Source: Pseudomonas nicosulfuronedens
Lineage (GTDB): Bacteria > Pseudomonadota > Gammaproteobacteria > Pseudomonadales > Pseudomonadaceae
DNA: 64,000 bases
NCBI RefSeq assembly: GCF_005877905.1
Contig: NZ_SWDV01000013.1
Location: 160,603-224,602, forward strand
Direction: 5' to 3'
Every line of letters begins with the position of its first letter. Within the stretch, counting starts at the first letter, position 1. Shown here one piece after another: positions 62,277 through 64,000 of the stretch. A program made the position numbers and the translations under genes. The notes beneath the pieces were generated by a model. The model saw nothing but the letters and a program-made list of their open reading frames with translations. It was not told where the DNA came from and searched no databases.

Positions 62277-63710
62277 GTGAGTGAACGCCCCGTCACCAAG
62301 CTCTCTCTGCTTGCGCTTTTCGCGATGGTTGTCGGCTCCATGGTCGGTGCTGGCATCTTCAACCTGCCGGGACGCTTCGCCATCGCGACCGGTCCTTTCG
62401 GCGCCATCATCGCCTGGGCGATCGCCGGCACCGGAATGTACATGCTGGCTCGGGTGTTCCAGACCCTGGCCGCGAAGCGCCCGGACATCGACTCTGGCGT
62501 CTTCGCCTACGCCAAGGCCGGGTTCGGCGACTACGTAGGCTTTCTGTCGGCATTCGGCTACTGGCTGGGCAGTTGCCTGGGCAATGTCTTCTACTGGGTG
62601 CTGATCGGCTCGACGCTCGGGCGCTTCTTTCCCGAGGTCTTCGGCGATGGCAGCAGCGCCCCGGCCATCGCCGTCTCGCTGGTCGGCATCTGGCTGTTCC
62701 ACTTCCTCATCCTGCGTGGGGTCGAGCAGGCCGCCTATATCAATACCGTGGTGACCATCGCGAAGATCGTGCCGATCCTAGTGGCCATCCTCTCGTTCAT
62801 CTTCTTCTTTCACTACGATCAATTCGCCGAGAACTTCTTCGGCGGCACCGGCATGCCGGAGAAGCCCCTCCTGCAGCAAGTGCGGGACACGATGCTGATC
62901 ACCGTCTTTGTGTTCATCGGCATCGAAGGGGCCAGCGTCTACTCGCGCTATGCGCGGACTCGCTCGGACGTCGGTCGCGCCACCATCCTGGGATTCGTCG
63001 CCGTTACCGGCCTGATGGTGGCGGTAACCCTCCTGCCTTACGCCGTAGCGCCACGGGCGGTCATCGCAGGGGTTGCCAACCCTTCGTTGGCGGGGGCCTT
63101 GGAGCTGGTCGTCGGCCACTGGGGGGCGGTGTTCATCTCGATCAGCGTCCTGGTTTCGGTCCTCGGCGCCTACCTCGCCTGGTCGCTTATCTGTGCCGAA
63201 GTGCTGTTCGCCGCCGCCGGCTCCAAAGACATGCCCAGGGTCTTTGGGACGCAGAACGCCAACGCGGTTCCGGCCAACGCGCTCTGGCTCACCAACGGGG
63301 TGGTTTCCTGCTTCGTCATTTCGACGTTCTGGTCGCGCGATGCCTTCAACCTCATGCTGGACATGACCAGTGTCACCGCACTGCTGCCGTACTTGCTGGT
63401 TGCCATCTACGGCGTGCAGGTGGCGCGCGGCGGCGAAGGCTACGAGCACACTTCCGGCGAGCGAGGACGCGACCTGGTGATCGGTGCGCTTGCCGTTATC
63501 TACACCCTGTTCATGTTCGTGGCTGCCGGGCTCGAATATGTTCTGCTGATGGCAGTGCTCTGCCTGGCCGGTACGGTGCTTTATTTCTGGGCCAGGAAGG
63601 AGCAGAACGCTCGGCTGTTCTCCGGTGTCGAGTTGTTGATATTCGTAGTGACGATTGCTGCCGCTCTCGGCGGGATCTATGGCTTGGTGACCGGCACCAT
63701 CAAGATCTAG
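62277..63710 (+). CDS. Basic amino acid/polyamine antiporter (APA family, ArcD-like)
   Basis: A 477-aa APC-superfamily carrier with 12-13 helices. The helix 1 motif reads VVGSMVGAGIFNLPGRFAI, and later VFVFIGIEGASVYSRYARTR, as in ArcD/YdgI-type arginine:ornithine antiporters. The start is a GTG at 62277 with TTGGAGGTCAAC upstream; the frame begins at 62019 but that extension is not protein-like. The exchanged substrates are not known. Single gene in the window, 84% of the last 1.7 kb. Confidence 0.9.
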   Translation: MSERPVTKLSLLALFAMVVGSMVGAGIFNLPGRFAIATGPFGAIIAWAIAGTGMYMLARVFQTLAAKRPDIDSGVFAYAKAGFGDYVGFLSAFGYWLGSCLGNVFYWVLIGSTLGRFFPEVFGDGSSAPAIAVSLVGIWLFHFLILRGVEQAAYINTVVTIAKIVPILVAILSFIFFFHYDQFAENFFGGTGMPEKPLLQQVRDTMLITVFVFIGIEGASVYSRYARTRSDVGRATILGFVAVTGLMVAVTLLPYAVAPRAVIAGVANPSLAGALELVVGHWGAVFISISVLVSVLGAYLAWSLICAEVLFAAAGSKDMPRVFGTQNANAVPANALWLTNGVVSCFVISTFWSRDAFNLMLDMTSVTALLPYLLVAIYGVQVARGGEGYEHTSGERGRDLVIGALAVIYTLFMFVAAGLEYVLLMAVLCLAGTVLYFWARKEQNARLFSGVELLIFVVTIAAALGGIYGLVTGTIKI

Positions 63711-63913
63711 GCCCCGCGGGCGCCCCATGCATCTCTTTCAAAACCGTTTCCGGGGCAGTCCTTAGTCGCTTGAGTCGCGCCGGCGCATTGTGTCGAATCG
63801 GCAGTTGCAGGAACCCACGCGGACGGTAGGTCGCTTTCATGCGCCCATTCCAGAATCCGGCGGCGCTCCAGAGAAATCTCGGTTGAAGGAGCTGCAGTTC
63901 GCTCCCCTCAGAA
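63711..63913. other. Gap after the antiporter
   Basis: About 200 bp after the antiporter stop with no recognisable gene, repeat of the window's families or strong terminator. Confidence 0.4.
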
Positions 63914-64000
63914 TCAGGTACGCACTACAGCTGCGGTTCCGAACGCACTATTGGCAGCCGGTTTGCGCGGACGGATCATTTCTTCTAGTTCTCGAATCAA
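63914..64000 (-). CDS. Possible C-terminal end of a minus-strand gene entering from the right
   Basis: Reading leftward from the right edge, a frame gives 28 codons, including LIRELEEMIRPRKPAANSAF, and ends in TGA at 63914-63916. The charged, helical composition looks like a protein tail, but with the start out of view this cannot be confirmed. Confidence 0.3.
   Translation of the reverse strand: MIRELEEMIRPRKPAANSAFGTAAVVRT

Overview
The window looks like an ordinary chromosomal segment of a high-GC Pseudomonas (P. aeruginosa / P. nitroreducens / P. citronellolis type). The evidence is the strong G/C third-position bias, protein families typical of that genus, and many intergenic palindromes containing GAGCGAGCTTGCTCGCGAA, the usual Pseudomonas REP signature. 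I see no rRNA, tRNA, CRISPR array, transposase, integrase or phage gene. Species assignment is a guess.

Layout. 1-3628: a FAN1-type nuclease cut by the left edge, an rRNA-methyltransferase-like protein, a small P-loop kinase with an NTF2-like partner, and a 20-codon minus-strand ORF followed by two hairpins, the second a good terminator (possible attenuator). 3756-4376: an exported HExxH protein. 4357-11280 (minus): a six-gene efflux operon matching E. coli YbhG-F-S-R in gene lengths, plus a small membrane protein and an outer-membrane factor. 11546-14731: a copper/redox operon (multicopper oxidase, outer-membrane barrel, SCO). 14819-17222: tandem small membrane paralogues, a small lipoprotein, and a YiaW/YiaV-like pair.

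17512-33309 is the most distinctive part. Seven co-directional genes (quinone reductase, TauD-type dioxygenase, BKACE beta-keto-acid cleavage enzyme, MFS carrier, DsbA-like protein, Rieske protein, YeiH exporter) look like an uncharacterised catabolic pathway, possibly releasing sulfite. After a 300-bp palindromic repeat element and an AraC regulator come an alpha/beta hydrolase and a DUF1302-DUF1329-YCF48-MMPL group that probably moves a hydrophobic compound across the envelope. A 21-bp-period direct repeat sits upstream of the hydrolase.

33571-40981: a LysR regulator divergent from a polyamine-type ABC importer, a pita-bread hydrolase that has lost its metal ligands, and a class II HDAC-like amidohydrolase; a near-perfect inverted repeat lies between LysR and the importer. 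41180-46747: a lytic transglycosylase, then a cupin, an FAD amine oxidase, an NTF2-AraC fusion regulator and an aldehyde dehydrogenase (amine to acid oxidation). 46961-52381: LysR, exported amidohydrolase, C45 acyltransferase/amidase and an MHS-type carrier, consistent with use of an N-acylated compound. 52378-63710: EamA exporter, hydroxyacid dehydrogenase, GlxA-type regulator with divergent SDR, serine hydrolase, then NmrA-like protein, two paralogous Cys-nucleophile hydrolases and LysR between two direct copies of a 60-bp repeat, and finally an APC-family amino acid/polyamine antiporter. The last 290 bp hold only what may be the tail of a minus-strand gene.

Overall this is accessory metabolism: uptake, oxidation, hydrolysis and efflux modules, each with its own regulator, punctuated by REP-like repeats. 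All functional statements rest on reading the sequence and family knowledge; no database search was run.
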